In this document: piece after piece, positions 1-7,486 of the stretch
How positions within the stretch are numbered: the stretch's first letter is position 1
Layout of the letters: each line of letters starts with the position of its first letter
From: Mycolicibacter senuensis
Lineage (GTDB): Bacteria; Actinomycetota; Actinomycetes; Mycobacteriales; Mycobacteriaceae
Direction of reading: 5' to 3'
Assembly (NCBI RefSeq): GCF_002101885.1
Contig: NZ_LQPS01000054.1
Coordinates: forward strand, 211,818 to 275,817
DNA length: 64,000 nt
Position numbers and translations under genes: made by a program
The notes under the pieces: generated by a model
What the model saw: the letters and a program-made list of their open reading frames with translations, nothing else
Told to the model about the DNA's origin: nothing
Databases searched by the model: none

Positions 1-324
1 CTGTCCGCAGCCAGCTCGAGCAGCGTTTGTACAGCGTTGGGACAGTGGCATTTTCAACCGCGGCGGTTCCTTTGCCGAAGGGCTTTCGCGCGACGTTACG
101 CATGGAGAGACGGTTGGCTAGCACATGTTGCATTGTTAGCTTATGTAGCAAACTCCAAGATAGGGTATTTACAGCACATGAGCTCTATGTTAGCGTCTGC
201 ATAGCAAGGGTCGGGCAACTAATTTAACGCGTTGAAACATGTTTCAGAACTGGCGTGTCAAATGCTTTCACCTTGAACTAGATGATTCAATCCAGTTGTT
301 TTCTGACCGGGATCGAAGTGCCCT
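1..324. other. Intergenic region, no gene seen
   Basis: No convincing coding sequence is present; the one short open frame (27-227) has no ribosome site and no mycobacterial codon bias. The stretch is AT-richer than its surroundings and ends with a perfect palindrome at 233-246 that is listed separately. It probably holds the control region of the MarR gene that follows. Confidence 0.6.
233..246. promoter_or_regulatory. Perfect 14-nt palindrome, candidate MarR operator
   Basis: The sequence tgaaacatgtttca reads identically on both strands. It lies about 80 nt upstream of the first possible MarR start at 325. MarR dimers typically bind palindromes of this kind in their own control region, so autoregulation is a reasonable inference. 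A related core (aacatgtt) recurs at 1184-1191, downstream of the same gene. Confidence 0.4.
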
Positions 325-975
325 ATGACCAGTGTGTTAGCACCGTCGAAGCATTGCCGGCCGGCTGCGGAGGCAGAGGGATCCGCCGCTGCCGCGGAGT
401 TTGCCGAAGTTTCATCGCCGATCCGGGCGCATCGTTGGATACCGTCGCCCGCCGTGGACGACGACGCGGCAGATGCGGCAGATATGCCGGCGCATCGCTT
501 GCCGGGCCTGGACGAGGTGGAGCAGCAATGTTGGCAGGATTTTCGGGAGTCGGCGACGCAGCTGTATGAGGTGATCAACCGACGGCTACTGGCGCGGCAC
601 AACCTGAGCTTGTTCGAGTTCCTGGCGCTGGACTGGCTCGCGCGGGCGGCCGACGGGTCGTCGCGGATGGGCGACTTGGCGCACGAGATGGTGCTCTCGC
701 CGAGCCGGCTGACCGAGCTGATGCGGCGGCTGGAATCGCAGGGCTGGGTCCGTCGCAGCCGGAGTCGCCGCGACGGCCGGGGTGTGATCGCCAGCATCAC
801 CCGCGAGGGCGGGGCGCAGGTGCGGCCGGCCGCTCGCACCTATGCCCAGACGGTTCGCACCTTCTACCTCGATCAGATGTCGCGCCCTCAGATGATCGCG
901 CTGGGCGACAGCTGCCGGCGGATAAATGTGCCGCTGAAGGCGTCGGCGAGGTCCAAGCGCCGTAAGGGCCGCTAG
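325..975 (+). CDS. MarR family winged-helix transcriptional regulator
   Basis: A DNA-binding repressor or activator of the MarR family. The region around residues 70-190 has the expected order: a dimerisation helix (EVINRRLLARHNLSLFEF), a helix-turn-helix (MGDLAHEMVLSPSRLTELMRRL is split by the recognition helix) and a beta-wing with the family's arginine-rich hairpin (RRDGRGVIASIT). The first 53 residues are an Ala/Asp/Glu-rich extension with no family counterpart. Starting at the ATG at 484 would give 163 residues, nearly the length of the second MarR protein at 9327-9815, so 484 may be the true start; neither ATG has a strong ribosome site. It precedes the GjpA-like and PGRS genes by more than 600 nt. 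Its ligand and targets are unknown. It resembles the 9327-9815 regulator in the wing and at the C-terminus (RPQMIALGDSCR versus RPQIAAMATSCR). Confidence 0.85.
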   Translation: MTSVLAPSKHCRPAAEAEGSAAAAEFAEVSSPIRAHRWIPSPAVDDDAADAADMPAHRLPGLDEVEQQCWQDFRESATQLYEVINRRLLARHNLSLFEFLALDWLARAADGSSRMGDLAHEMVLSPSRLTELMRRLESQGWVRRSRSRRDGRGVIASITREGGAQVRPAARTYAQTVRTFYLDQMSRPQMIALGDSCRRINVPLKASARSKRRKGR

Positions 976-1644
976 GGAAGCCGGTCGCCCACAGCGCCGC
1001 AGCCGTCTCCCGCAGGCGGCGATGCCTGGGCATGTCTACTTGACAAACTCTCAGTTATTGGACTGAGCGGTGACCGGCTGTGGATGGTTGCCGTCGCGTG
1101 CGGTTTACCGTCAATATCCAGCAATAAATGCTTCAATGCGCAATGAACTATTTCAATTCACAAATAATTACTTACGTTGTCGGAACATGTTCTAGACAGT
1201 CGAAGATTCCAAGGTTGCCTAACTGTTTCGACTGCCGCAGAGTTTCGGGTAGTCCTCGCCTGATGTAGCAATAACCGCAGGTGAAGAGCATTTTTCTATA
1301 GTGACCACGCCCGTGGCGGGGCGCCTGCTGCGGCTGACAAATGCTACTCGTAAGTAAATTGCGGTTTGAAGTACGAGATGGAATGCAGGCATTTGCTTCC
1401 GTAGCCACATTGGCGCTCTACCTGCATGTATTGTTCATCAATCTGATTGCAGGACTGAACACAGCGGTGGCGAATTTAAAAAAGTGGCACAAACCTGTAT
1501 GCGACTTAGGTTCATGCCAGGTAGTTTTTGGCTTGCTCTCGTCGGAGGAATGAGGAGACGGACCAACCCCCTTCTCCGTCTCGCCGTCGAGGGCCTATGC
1601 ATTCGGATCGGACACGTACTAGCCCCGCAGGAAGGGACATACAG
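976..1644. other. Long intergenic region before the GjpA-like gene
   Basis: About 670 nt without a supportable gene. Short open frames at 1172-1408, 1341-1553 and 1484-1732 have no ribosome site or mycobacterial codon bias. It contains several AT-rich patches (1110-1180), a TTGACA hexamer at 1040 next to a 6-bp inverted repeat (1050-1067), and a 10-nt palindrome gaacatgttc at 1183-1192. Most likely it is a control region for the downstream exported-protein genes. Confidence 0.5.
1183..1192. promoter_or_regulatory. Short palindrome sharing the aacatgtt core
   Basis: gaacatgttc is a perfect 10-nt palindrome within the AT-rich region upstream of the GjpA-like gene. It shares the 8-nt core aacatgtt with the palindrome at 233-246 on the other side of the MarR gene. 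This may mark two sites for the same regulator, but such a short palindrome can occur by chance. Confidence 0.25.
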
Positions 1645-2952
1645 ATGGCTCGTCAGCACCGCACCAACGGGACTGGGCGCTTGCGCAGTGTCAACGCGCT
1701 TACTCCGCAGTGCGCCGACTCACCGCTTCTAATGGATGCCGCGGGCAATGGCGGGACAACGGGCGCGGCCCGCCGGCGCATCCTGCGGCCCTACGCCACC
1801 GCTGGCGTCGCGATCGTCGGAACCGGCCTGATCGCCGTGACCCCGGTCGCCGCGCCGCTGTCCGGCATGCACAGGGTCATCGATGTCGAACTGGCCGCCG
1901 GCGGCGAGCTTCTCGACGCTGCCCTCAGTCCGTGGACGCAAATCTTCAACACCGCGTCGGAGAACTCCACAACGCTGTTCAACGCCTTCTCCCTGAGCGG
2001 AAATGTGGCATGGGAACAGCTCATTGCCAATCTGAATGGCTATGCGCAGCTGGTCCTTGACGACCCGTCGAACATCACCCAGGTGACTGACGCGCTCCGG
2101 GAGGATTGGAAGGCGGTGGACTCGGCGATCACGCTGATGAACGCCAACCCCGACACCGTGGACGCCATCATCCGGCAGACGATGGACGGCTCCACACTTA
2201 GCGGTCACACCCTGATGTTCGGTCAGATCCCGGGCTATTTGCCGGCTGATCAGGCCGACATGATTCAGCCGATCATCAATTTCTTGGGTTCCCCGTGGGG
2301 TGGCGTCATCATGGGCTCGCTGGGCCCCGGCATCAGTCCCTGGGTAGCACTCCTGAACAGCATGATCAACGGCGACAGCTTCGGCCAGATCATGGCCAGC
2401 CCGCTCAATGGCTTCTTGAACGGCGCCACCCTCGACCTGAGCGCCCTGACCCCGATGATCAACGGCCTGGGTCTTTTCCCCGAGGGCATGGAAATGACCC
2501 ATTTGGACATCGCGTTCGGCGGGCTGCTCAGCCCGGGTGGCAACGTCGCCGCGGACCCGCTCAGTCTGGTCGACGCCGATGGCACTGTCACCGGCGACCA
2601 GGTGGCCGCCATCGGTGGCTCGATCTTCAACAGCGTCGGTATTACCTTCACTGGCGTTCCCGTTGTCAATACGCTTCAGCTTGACAGCGACCCGATCGGC
2701 CCGTTGGGTGCCTGGCTGGGTCTGAATCAGGTCATCGCCAGCCAGCTCGGCTGGGGTACCGGATGGTGGGACGGCAAGAATTCCAGGCCCGAGGTGCCTT
2801 CCCTGCCGCCCGGCTCCGATACCGACTTCCCCACCATCCCCGACGGCTTCCCCAGCGACTACTACCCGCCCGATGATGCCGGTGTCGGTGCGGCGGAGGC
2901 CACGGACTTCGCCAGTATGCTGCAGGACCTGTTCACCGGCGTGGGCGGCTGA
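1645..2952 (+). CDS. Exported protein, GjpA-like putative outer-membrane porin
   Basis: A 435-residue secreted or cell-envelope protein. After a basic N-terminus comes a hydrophobic segment starting ILRPYATAGVAIVGTG and ending VTPVAAPL, the pattern I associate with mycobacterial proteins annotated as outer-membrane porin GjpA. This is followed by SPWTQIFNTASENSTTLF, also typical of that group. The rest is rich in Gly, Pro and Asn with an acidic Pro-rich end near 395-415 (PSLPPGSDTDFPTIPDGFP). The ATG at 1645 was chosen because gaaggga lies 8 nt upstream; the frame is open back to 1528. The PGRS gene follows after 73 nt in the same direction. The family call rests on the N-terminal pattern alone, and no pore activity can be read from the sequence. 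Confidence 0.6.
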   Translation: MARQHRTNGTGRLRSVNALTPQCADSPLLMDAAGNGGTTGAARRRILRPYATAGVAIVGTGLIAVTPVAAPLSGMHRVIDVELAAGGELLDAALSPWTQIFNTASENSTTLFNAFSLSGNVAWEQLIANLNGYAQLVLDDPSNITQVTDALREDWKAVDSAITLMNANPDTVDAIIRQTMDGSTLSGHTLMFGQIPGYLPADQADMIQPIINFLGSPWGGVIMGSLGPGISPWVALLNSMINGDSFGQIMASPLNGFLNGATLDLSALTPMINGLGLFPEGMEMTHLDIAFGGLLSPGGNVAADPLSLVDADGTVTGDQVAAIGGSIFNSVGITFTGVPVVNTLQLDSDPIGPLGAWLGLNQVIASQLGWGTGWWDGKNSRPEVPSLPPGSDTDFPTIPDGFPSDYYPPDDAGVGAAEATDFASMLQDLFTGVGG

Positions 2953-3025
2953 CCGGGCGCATCAACTCCACTGACCAATTTTCAATTCGCCGACAAAGAC
3001 TTTTTCACAGGAGAGGTGTTCGCAA

Positions 3026-6000
3026 ATGAATCGTCACATTAGCAGCCACGGTGCTAGGACCGGACCGCGCCGGCGCCACCGGGTGGCCGGTGCCGGGAGT
3101 ACGGTCGCCGCGTTCTTGGCGTTCGGGATGGCGCCGCTGGCGACCGCGCCAGCCGCGCAGGCCGATTTCGATGATCTGTTCGACTTCAGTTGGCTCTCCG
3201 ACATGCTCAACCCGGCCGATGCCGCGCCGCTCGATCTGGATCCGGGCGCTGCCCTGGGCTCCGAGTTCGACATGACGAGCTTCATCGGCCAGTGGTTCTA
3301 TGAGCCGCTGCACGCCGGTATGCAGTGGTGGATAACCAACCCATTTGGTGAGTTGATCAACAACAGCATCAACGACCTGTCCGGTATGTACCTCATCGGC
3401 AACGGTGCCGACGGGACGCTGCTCAATCCCGATGGTGGCGACGGCGGCTTGTGGTTCGGTGACGGCGGCGACGGCTGGACCAGTGACCTACCCGGCATCG
3501 ACGGCGGCGACGGTGGTGCCGCCATCGGGTTCTTCGGCAATGGCGGCGACGGCGGTGCGGGCGGTATCGGCGCTGACGGTGGCGCTGGTGGCGCCGGCGC
3601 AACGTGGATGGGCAACGGCGGTGTCGGAGGTGTCGGCGGCGCCGGTGGCAACGGTGGCGACGGCGGTGCCGCAGTCGGCTGGTTCTTCGGCAACGGCGGG
3701 ATCGGTGGCGCCGGCGGTGAAGGCATCGCCGGCAGCTTCGCCAATGGCGGCACCGGCAACGGTGGTGCCGGCGGCAATGGCGGCGCTGGTGGCACCGGCG
3801 GAACCATGTATGGCAATGGCGGCAATGGCGGCAAGGCCGGTGTCGGTGGCGACGGCGCCGCTGGAACCAGTGTCAACGTCAACGGCGGCAACGGCGGCGT
3901 CGGCGGTAACGGCGGTGCGGCCGGAACCAACTTCTGGCAGAACGGCCAGGCCGGGATCGGCGCGAACGGCGCTGCGGGCGGCAACGGTGGCGATGCGTTC
4001 AAGGATGCCAACGGCGACTTCCTCGGCAATGGTGGTAACGGTGGCGCCGGTGGTGCCGGCGGTGGCGACGGTGCGGCTGGTAGTAGTTCCGTGGGCGGCA
4101 GCCCCGGTGCCGGTGCCGCCGGTGGCAACGGCGGCCAGGGCCTGACCGGCGGTAACGGCGGGACCGGCGGTAAGGGTGCTGACGCGGGCGACGGCGTGGG
4201 CGGTACCGGCGGGGTCGGCGGTGACGGCGGTGCCGGCGTCGCCAAGGGTGGTACCGGTGGTACCGGTGGAGTGTCTGGCGCGTCCACTGGATTCAATGAT
4301 GGTGTAGCCGGTGGTGACGGCGGTCGCGGCGGCGACGCCAGCGGTGCCGCCGGTGTCCAGGGTGTTGGCGGTAATGGTGGCACCGGCGGTGCAGGCGGCA
4401 TCAGCGTCGCCGGGCAATCCGGCGCCGGCGGTAACGGTGGTGACGGCGGCAACGGCGGCACCGATGACGACACCATCCAGACCTTCGGCGGTAACGGCGG
4501 GGCCGGCGGTAAGGGCGGCGCGACCAACGTCGGGGTCGCCGGTAACGGCGGTAACGGCGGCAACGGCGGCAACGGCACCGTCGGCGCCGGCGGTGGCCTG
4601 CTGTCCGGTACGCACGCTGCCGGTGGTACCGGTGGCGCCGGTGGCGGCCCCACTGCAACGAACAGCTCGGGCATTGGGGGTATCGGCGGTAATGGCGGCA
4701 ATGGCGGCAGCGGCACCGGCTGGAGAGACGTCAATGGTGACGTCTTTACCGACGCTCCGGGCACCGTCTACAGCGTGGGTGGCAACGGCGGTAACGGCGG
4801 CACCGGGGGTGCGCTTCTCGGTGGAACCGGCAATGCCGGGGGTGATGGCGGCAACGGTGGCAACGGTGCGACTTCCGGTGTGAGCGTGGGCGGCAACGGG
4901 GGCAACGGCGGGACCAGCCAAATCGGAACCGGTGGCCACGGCGGCGACGGCGGCGACGGTACGACCACCGGTGGCAACGGGGGCAATGGCGGTAACGGTG
5001 GTGGGACTACCTCCGCTGTCACCGAAGCGCGCGGCGGCGACGGTGGCAACGGTGGCGAGAGCGCCGGAGTACAGGCTCCGACCAGCAGCCTGAACCTGGC
5101 CAGCCACGGTGGTAACGGCGGCAACGGCGGTAACAGCTCCACTAACGCCGTCAGGTTCGGCACCGGTGGTGGTAACGGCGGTGATGGCGGTGCCGGCCAC
5201 CTCGGTGCTGACGGCGGCAAGGGTGGGAACGGCGGTAGCGGCGGCACCGCTGGCGCCGCCCCCAATATGGGTGGCAACGGCGGGAACGGTGGTTCCGCTG
5301 AGGCTGGTAACGGTGGCACCGGTGGCACCGGTGGCACCGGTGGCACCGGCATCGCCGGAACCGCCGGTGAGAGCCCCGAAGCTGGCGCCGGTACTGATGG
5401 TGGCAAAGGTGGCACCGGTGGCATCGGTGGTAACGGCGGCACTGGCGGCACCTCAAACACCGGCAATGGTGGTCAAGGCGGTACCGCCGGCACCGGTGGC
5501 ACCGGTGGTCAAGGTGGTGGCGGCGGCCGCGGCGGGACCGACAGCGCCGGCAATGGCCTCGACGGCGGCAACGGTGGTACCGGTGGCGACGGCGGCGCAC
5601 CCGGTGTCGCCGGCGCGGGCGGCACCAGCACCAGTGGTGCCGATGGCGCCGCCGGCAACGCCGGAGTCGACGGTACCGGCGGTACGGGCGGCTCGGGCGG
5701 CAGCGGCGGGAACGGGGTCGCCGGCGTGGACGGTGCCAGCTCCGCGACTGGTGTCGGCGGTGACGGAACCGCCGGCGGCAATGGCGGTAACGGCGGTGAA
5801 GGCGGTACCGGAGGCACGTCGGGTACGGGCCTCGGCGGCCGGGGCGGCGGTGCCGGCGGCGGTGGCGCCGGTGGTGCCGGCGGCAACGGTGGCAGCGGCG
5901 GCACCGACAGTGACGGTGTCGGCTACGACGGTGGTACCGGTGCTGCCGGTGGCAATGGCGGCGAAGCCGGCAACGCGGGCCAGGGCGGCTTGGGCGCGGG

Positions 6001-6418
6001 TGGCACTCAAGGGCAGGGAGGATTTGGCACCAACGGCGGCCGCGGTGGTGTCGGCGGCAATGGCGGCGCCGGCGGCGACGGCATCGGACCCGCGAACAGC
6101 GCCGGTGACGGCGGTGACGCCGGCGCTGGTGGCAACGGTGGGACTGGCTCGCCCAACCTCAGCAATCCCGGTGGCGGCAGCGGCGGTGACGGCGCAGCCG
6201 GCGGTGTCGGTGGTGCCGGTGGTGACGGCACCGGCAACGCCGCCGGCGGCGACGGTGGTACCGGAGGAGACGGCGGCGACGGCGGTCCTTCCCGGTTCCC
6301 CGGGGACGGAGGCACGGGCGGAGCGGGCGGCGCTGCTGGCACCAGCACGCCCGACGGCACCCCCGGCAACCCCGGAAGCGCCGGCACCGACGGCCAGCCG
6401 GGTCCGGTTATTCCCTGA
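3026..6418 (+). CDS. PGRS repeat protein with signal peptide and no PE domain
   Basis: An 1130-residue secreted glycine-rich protein. Residues 1-46 form a signal peptide: basic start, hydrophobic core (TVAAFLAFGMAPLA) and a probable Ala-X-Ala cut near AQA/DFDD. Residues 47-120 form a small non-repetitive domain rich in Trp and Phe (FDDLFDFSWLSDML). It leads into IGNGADGTLLNPDGGDGG, the usual entry to a PGRS domain. From about residue 130 to the end it is almost pure GGxGG repeats (GGNGGNGG, GGAGGTGG), like the C-terminal domain of PE_PGRS proteins, but the 110-residue PE domain is absent. That implies export by Sec or Tat rather than by a type VII system. The aggagaggt ribosome site lies 9 nt before the ATG. 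Long open frames on other strands are by-products of the repeat. Confidence 0.85.
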   Translation: MNRHISSHGARTGPRRRHRVAGAGSTVAAFLAFGMAPLATAPAAQADFDDLFDFSWLSDMLNPADAAPLDLDPGAALGSEFDMTSFIGQWFYEPLHAGMQWWITNPFGELINNSINDLSGMYLIGNGADGTLLNPDGGDGGLWFGDGGDGWTSDLPGIDGGDGGAAIGFFGNGGDGGAGGIGADGGAGGAGATWMGNGGVGGVGGAGGNGGDGGAAVGWFFGNGGIGGAGGEGIAGSFANGGTGNGGAGGNGGAGGTGGTMYGNGGNGGKAGVGGDGAAGTSVNVNGGNGGVGGNGGAAGTNFWQNGQAGIGANGAAGGNGGDAFKDANGDFLGNGGNGGAGGAGGGDGAAGSSSVGGSPGAGAAGGNGGQGLTGGNGGTGGKGADAGDGVGGTGGVGGDGGAGVAKGGTGGTGGVSGASTGFNDGVAGGDGGRGGDASGAAGVQGVGGNGGTGGAGGISVAGQSGAGGNGGDGGNGGTDDDTIQTFGGNGGAGGKGGATNVGVAGNGGNGGNGGNGTVGAGGGLLSGTHAAGGTGGAGGGPTATNSSGIGGIGGNGGNGGSGTGWRDVNGDVFTDAPGTVYSVGGNGGNGGTGGALLGGTGNAGGDGGNGGNGATSGVSVGGNGGNGGTSQIGTGGHGGDGGDGTTTGGNGGNGGNGGGTTSAVTEARGGDGGNGGESAGVQAPTSSLNLASHGGNGGNGGNSSTNAVRFGTGGGNGGDGGAGHLGADGGKGGNGGSGGTAGAAPNMGGNGGNGGSAEAGNGGTGGTGGTGGTGIAGTAGESPEAGAGTDGGKGGTGGIGGNGGTGGTSNTGNGGQGGTAGTGGTGGQGGGGGRGGTDSAGNGLDGGNGGTGGDGGAPGVAGAGGTSTSGADGAAGNAGVDGTGGTGGSGGSGGNGVAGVDGASSATGVGGDGTAGGNGGNGGEGGTGGTSGTGLGGRGGGAGGGGAGGAGGNGGSGGTDSDGVGYDGGTGAAGGNGGEAGNAGQGGLGAGGTQGQGGFGTNGGRGGVGGNGGAGGDGIGPANSAGDGGDAGAGGNGGTGSPNLSNPGGGSGGDGAAGGVGGAGGDGTGNAAGGDGGTGGDGGDGGPSRFPGDGGTGGAGGAAGTSTPDGTPGNPGSAGTDGQPGPVIP
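3418..6400 (+). repeat. PGRS glycine-rich coding repeat array
   Basis: Roughly 3 kb of degenerate tandem units built on ggcggcaacggcggt and ggtggcaccggtggc, each coding Gly-Gly-X-Gly-Gly. The purest minisatellite is around 5310-5350, where ggtggcacc is repeated four times in a row. Such arrays expand and contract by slippage and recombination. They also open long spurious frames on all strands. Confidence 0.9.
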
Positions 6419-6447
6419 GGCCGGCACCGGTAGATCACCTCACGGGC

Positions 6448-6470
6448 GCTGGGTCCACTACGGACCCGGC
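6448..6470. terminator. Hairpin between convergent PGRS and TacT genes
   Basis: gggtcc (6451-6456) pairs with ggaccc (6462-6467) across a 5-nt loop. Allowing one G-U pair, the stem extends to 9 bp at 6448-6470. It lies 30 nt past the PGRS stop in the gap between two convergent genes. There is no T-tract, as is common for mycobacterial terminators, so the role is inferred. Confidence 0.35.
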
Positions 6471-6623
6471 GGCCGTCGGGGTATCTGAGAAACGCGAGGA
6501 GATTATGTCCAAGGGCGCGAGCCGTCGCGGCCAACCTGCGCGGCCCGGGGGTCGAGCCATTGCGCGAGCGGGCGTGTTTCCGGGGCATATATCCGGTTTT
6601 ACGTTGCTCGCTCGTCGCGAAGC

Positions 6624-7130
6624 TCAGCGGAGCGCGATGTCGGCCTGGATGTCGCCGAGGTTGCGGACCATGCGCAGGGACGGCTCGGTCGGCGAAAGAA
6701 GGAAGCCATAGTGCTCGTAGAACCGGGCTGCGTCATCTTCAATGGCGTCGACCACGAGGTAACGGGCCGCGACGGTATGCGTCGCGGCCAAGACACGGTG
6801 GTAGGCGTCGAACAGCAAGTGCCCGCCCAAACCCCGTCGGTGCAGTCGACTGTCCAGCGCCAGCTTGCCCAGCAGTACCGCCGGGATGCGCTCCGGCATG
6901 CCGCGGGCGAGACGGCGCGGCAGATCGGCCTCGACGATCTCGTGCGCCGACAGGGTGAAATAGGCCAGCACTACGGAACGGCCTTCCTCTGTCCACACAA
7001 ACACCCGAGCGGTGCGTTTGGCCTGTGCGGTAGCGGCATGTCGGGTGAGCCACGCCGTGAGCGTCGGCTGCCCGCGATCGAACGCCTCGACGGTGAACCG
7101 TTCGTCGTACGTGGAGCAGACGAACACCAC
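6624..7130 (-). CDS. GNAT acetyltransferase toxin, TacT-like
   Basis: A 168-residue GCN5-related acetyltransferase. Proteins of this size encoded directly after a DUF1778 antitoxin act as toxins that acetylate the amino group of charged tRNAs and block translation. The acetyl-CoA binding region is visible as LALDSRLHRRGLGGHLL (around residues 90-106; the RxxGxG/A core is RRGLGG), followed by a beta-bulge region (VVDAIEDDAARFYEHYGF) with the conserved Tyr. Translation starts at a GTG at 7130, only 5 nt after the antitoxin stop. No catalytic mutation is evident. TacT-like is inferred from the operon partner and fold. Confidence 0.85.
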   Translation of the reverse strand: MVFVCSTYDERFTVEAFDRGQPTLTAWLTRHAATAQAKRTARVFVWTEEGRSVVLAYFTLSAHEIVEADLPRRLARGMPERIPAVLLGKLALDSRLHRRGLGGHLLFDAYHRVLAATHTVAARYLVVDAIEDDAARFYEHYGFLLSPTEPSLRMVRNLGDIQADIALR

Positions 7131-7135
7131 CGGGC

Positions 7136-7414
7136 TCAGTCGTGCCGGGAGACGTCGTGCCGGGAGACCCGCGGCGAGCGGGCAACCCGCCGCATCGCCT
7201 CGTTAGGGTCCGGCGGCTGGGACAACGCGTCGAACATCGCGTCGAAGAATTCGGCTGGGACCGTTGTTCGCCGAGACAGCACCGCCTCCGCCCGTTCCTC
7301 AGCGGCGGACAACACGAACTCAGTCAGTGACTGCCGTTCTATCTCCGCTGCGGACCTCAGCCGCGCTTGCGTATCGGCGCGGACTCTGAAGTGGAGTCGT
7401 TCTGTACTGGTCAT
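7136..7414 (-). CDS. DUF1778 ribbon-helix-helix antitoxin, TacA-like
   Basis: A 92-residue antitoxin. The N-terminus (TERLHFRVRADTQARLRSAA) forms the beta-strand and first helix of a ribbon-helix-helix DNA-binding domain. SLTEFVLSAAEERAEAVL is the second helix, typical of DUF1778. The C-terminal tail, which in this family neutralises the GNAT toxin, ends in a duplicated VSRHD VSRHD caused by a 15-nt tandem repeat. The gene is transcribed before its toxin and divergently from the FAAL gene, so its protein may repress the shared 72-nt control region. Confidence 0.85.
   Translation of the reverse strand: MTSTERLHFRVRADTQARLRSAAEIERQSLTEFVLSAAEERAEAVLSRRTTVPAEFFDAMFDALSQPPDPNEAMRRVARSPRVSRHDVSRHD
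7141..7170. repeat. 15-nt tandem duplication in the antitoxin tail
   Basis: Two 15-nt units (cgtgccgggagacgt and cgtgccgggagaccc) sit side by side and match at 13 positions. On the minus strand they encode VSRHD twice at the very end of the TacA-like antitoxin, just before its stop codon. This looks like a recent slippage event. Confidence 0.75.
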
Positions 7415-7486
7415 GTCGATTCACCTCTGTGCGCCAATCGTACGCACGAAACTCACGCCGAGCAGCACGAAAGTACAGGTGAGGCG

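Noticed and set aside
1341..1553. 70-codon frame upstream of the GjpA-like gene
   Set aside because: No ribosome site, no family and codon use unlike neighbours; it overlaps an AT-rich control region.
3418..6400. Regularly spaced repeats that might suggest a CRISPR array
   Set aside because: Repeat units are short, variable and in coding frame, with no unique spacers between identical repeats, and no cas gene is present.
3298..6588. Very long open frames on other frames and strands of the PGRS gene (for example 3298-4764, 3488-5200, 5453-6427 minus and 5109-6488 plus)
   Set aside because: They are by-products of GC-rich tandem repeats: proteins are Pro- or Ala/Thr/Val-only, with no domain, no ribosome site and no conservation pattern. 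The +2 strand frame of the PGRS protein is the coherent one, with signal peptide and family features.
6505..6711. 68-codon plus-strand frame with gaggag upstream
   Set aside because: The ribosome site is suggestive, but the frame runs antisense into the end of the TacT-like gene and the protein is basic and unlike any family. It could be a remnant, but support is too weak.
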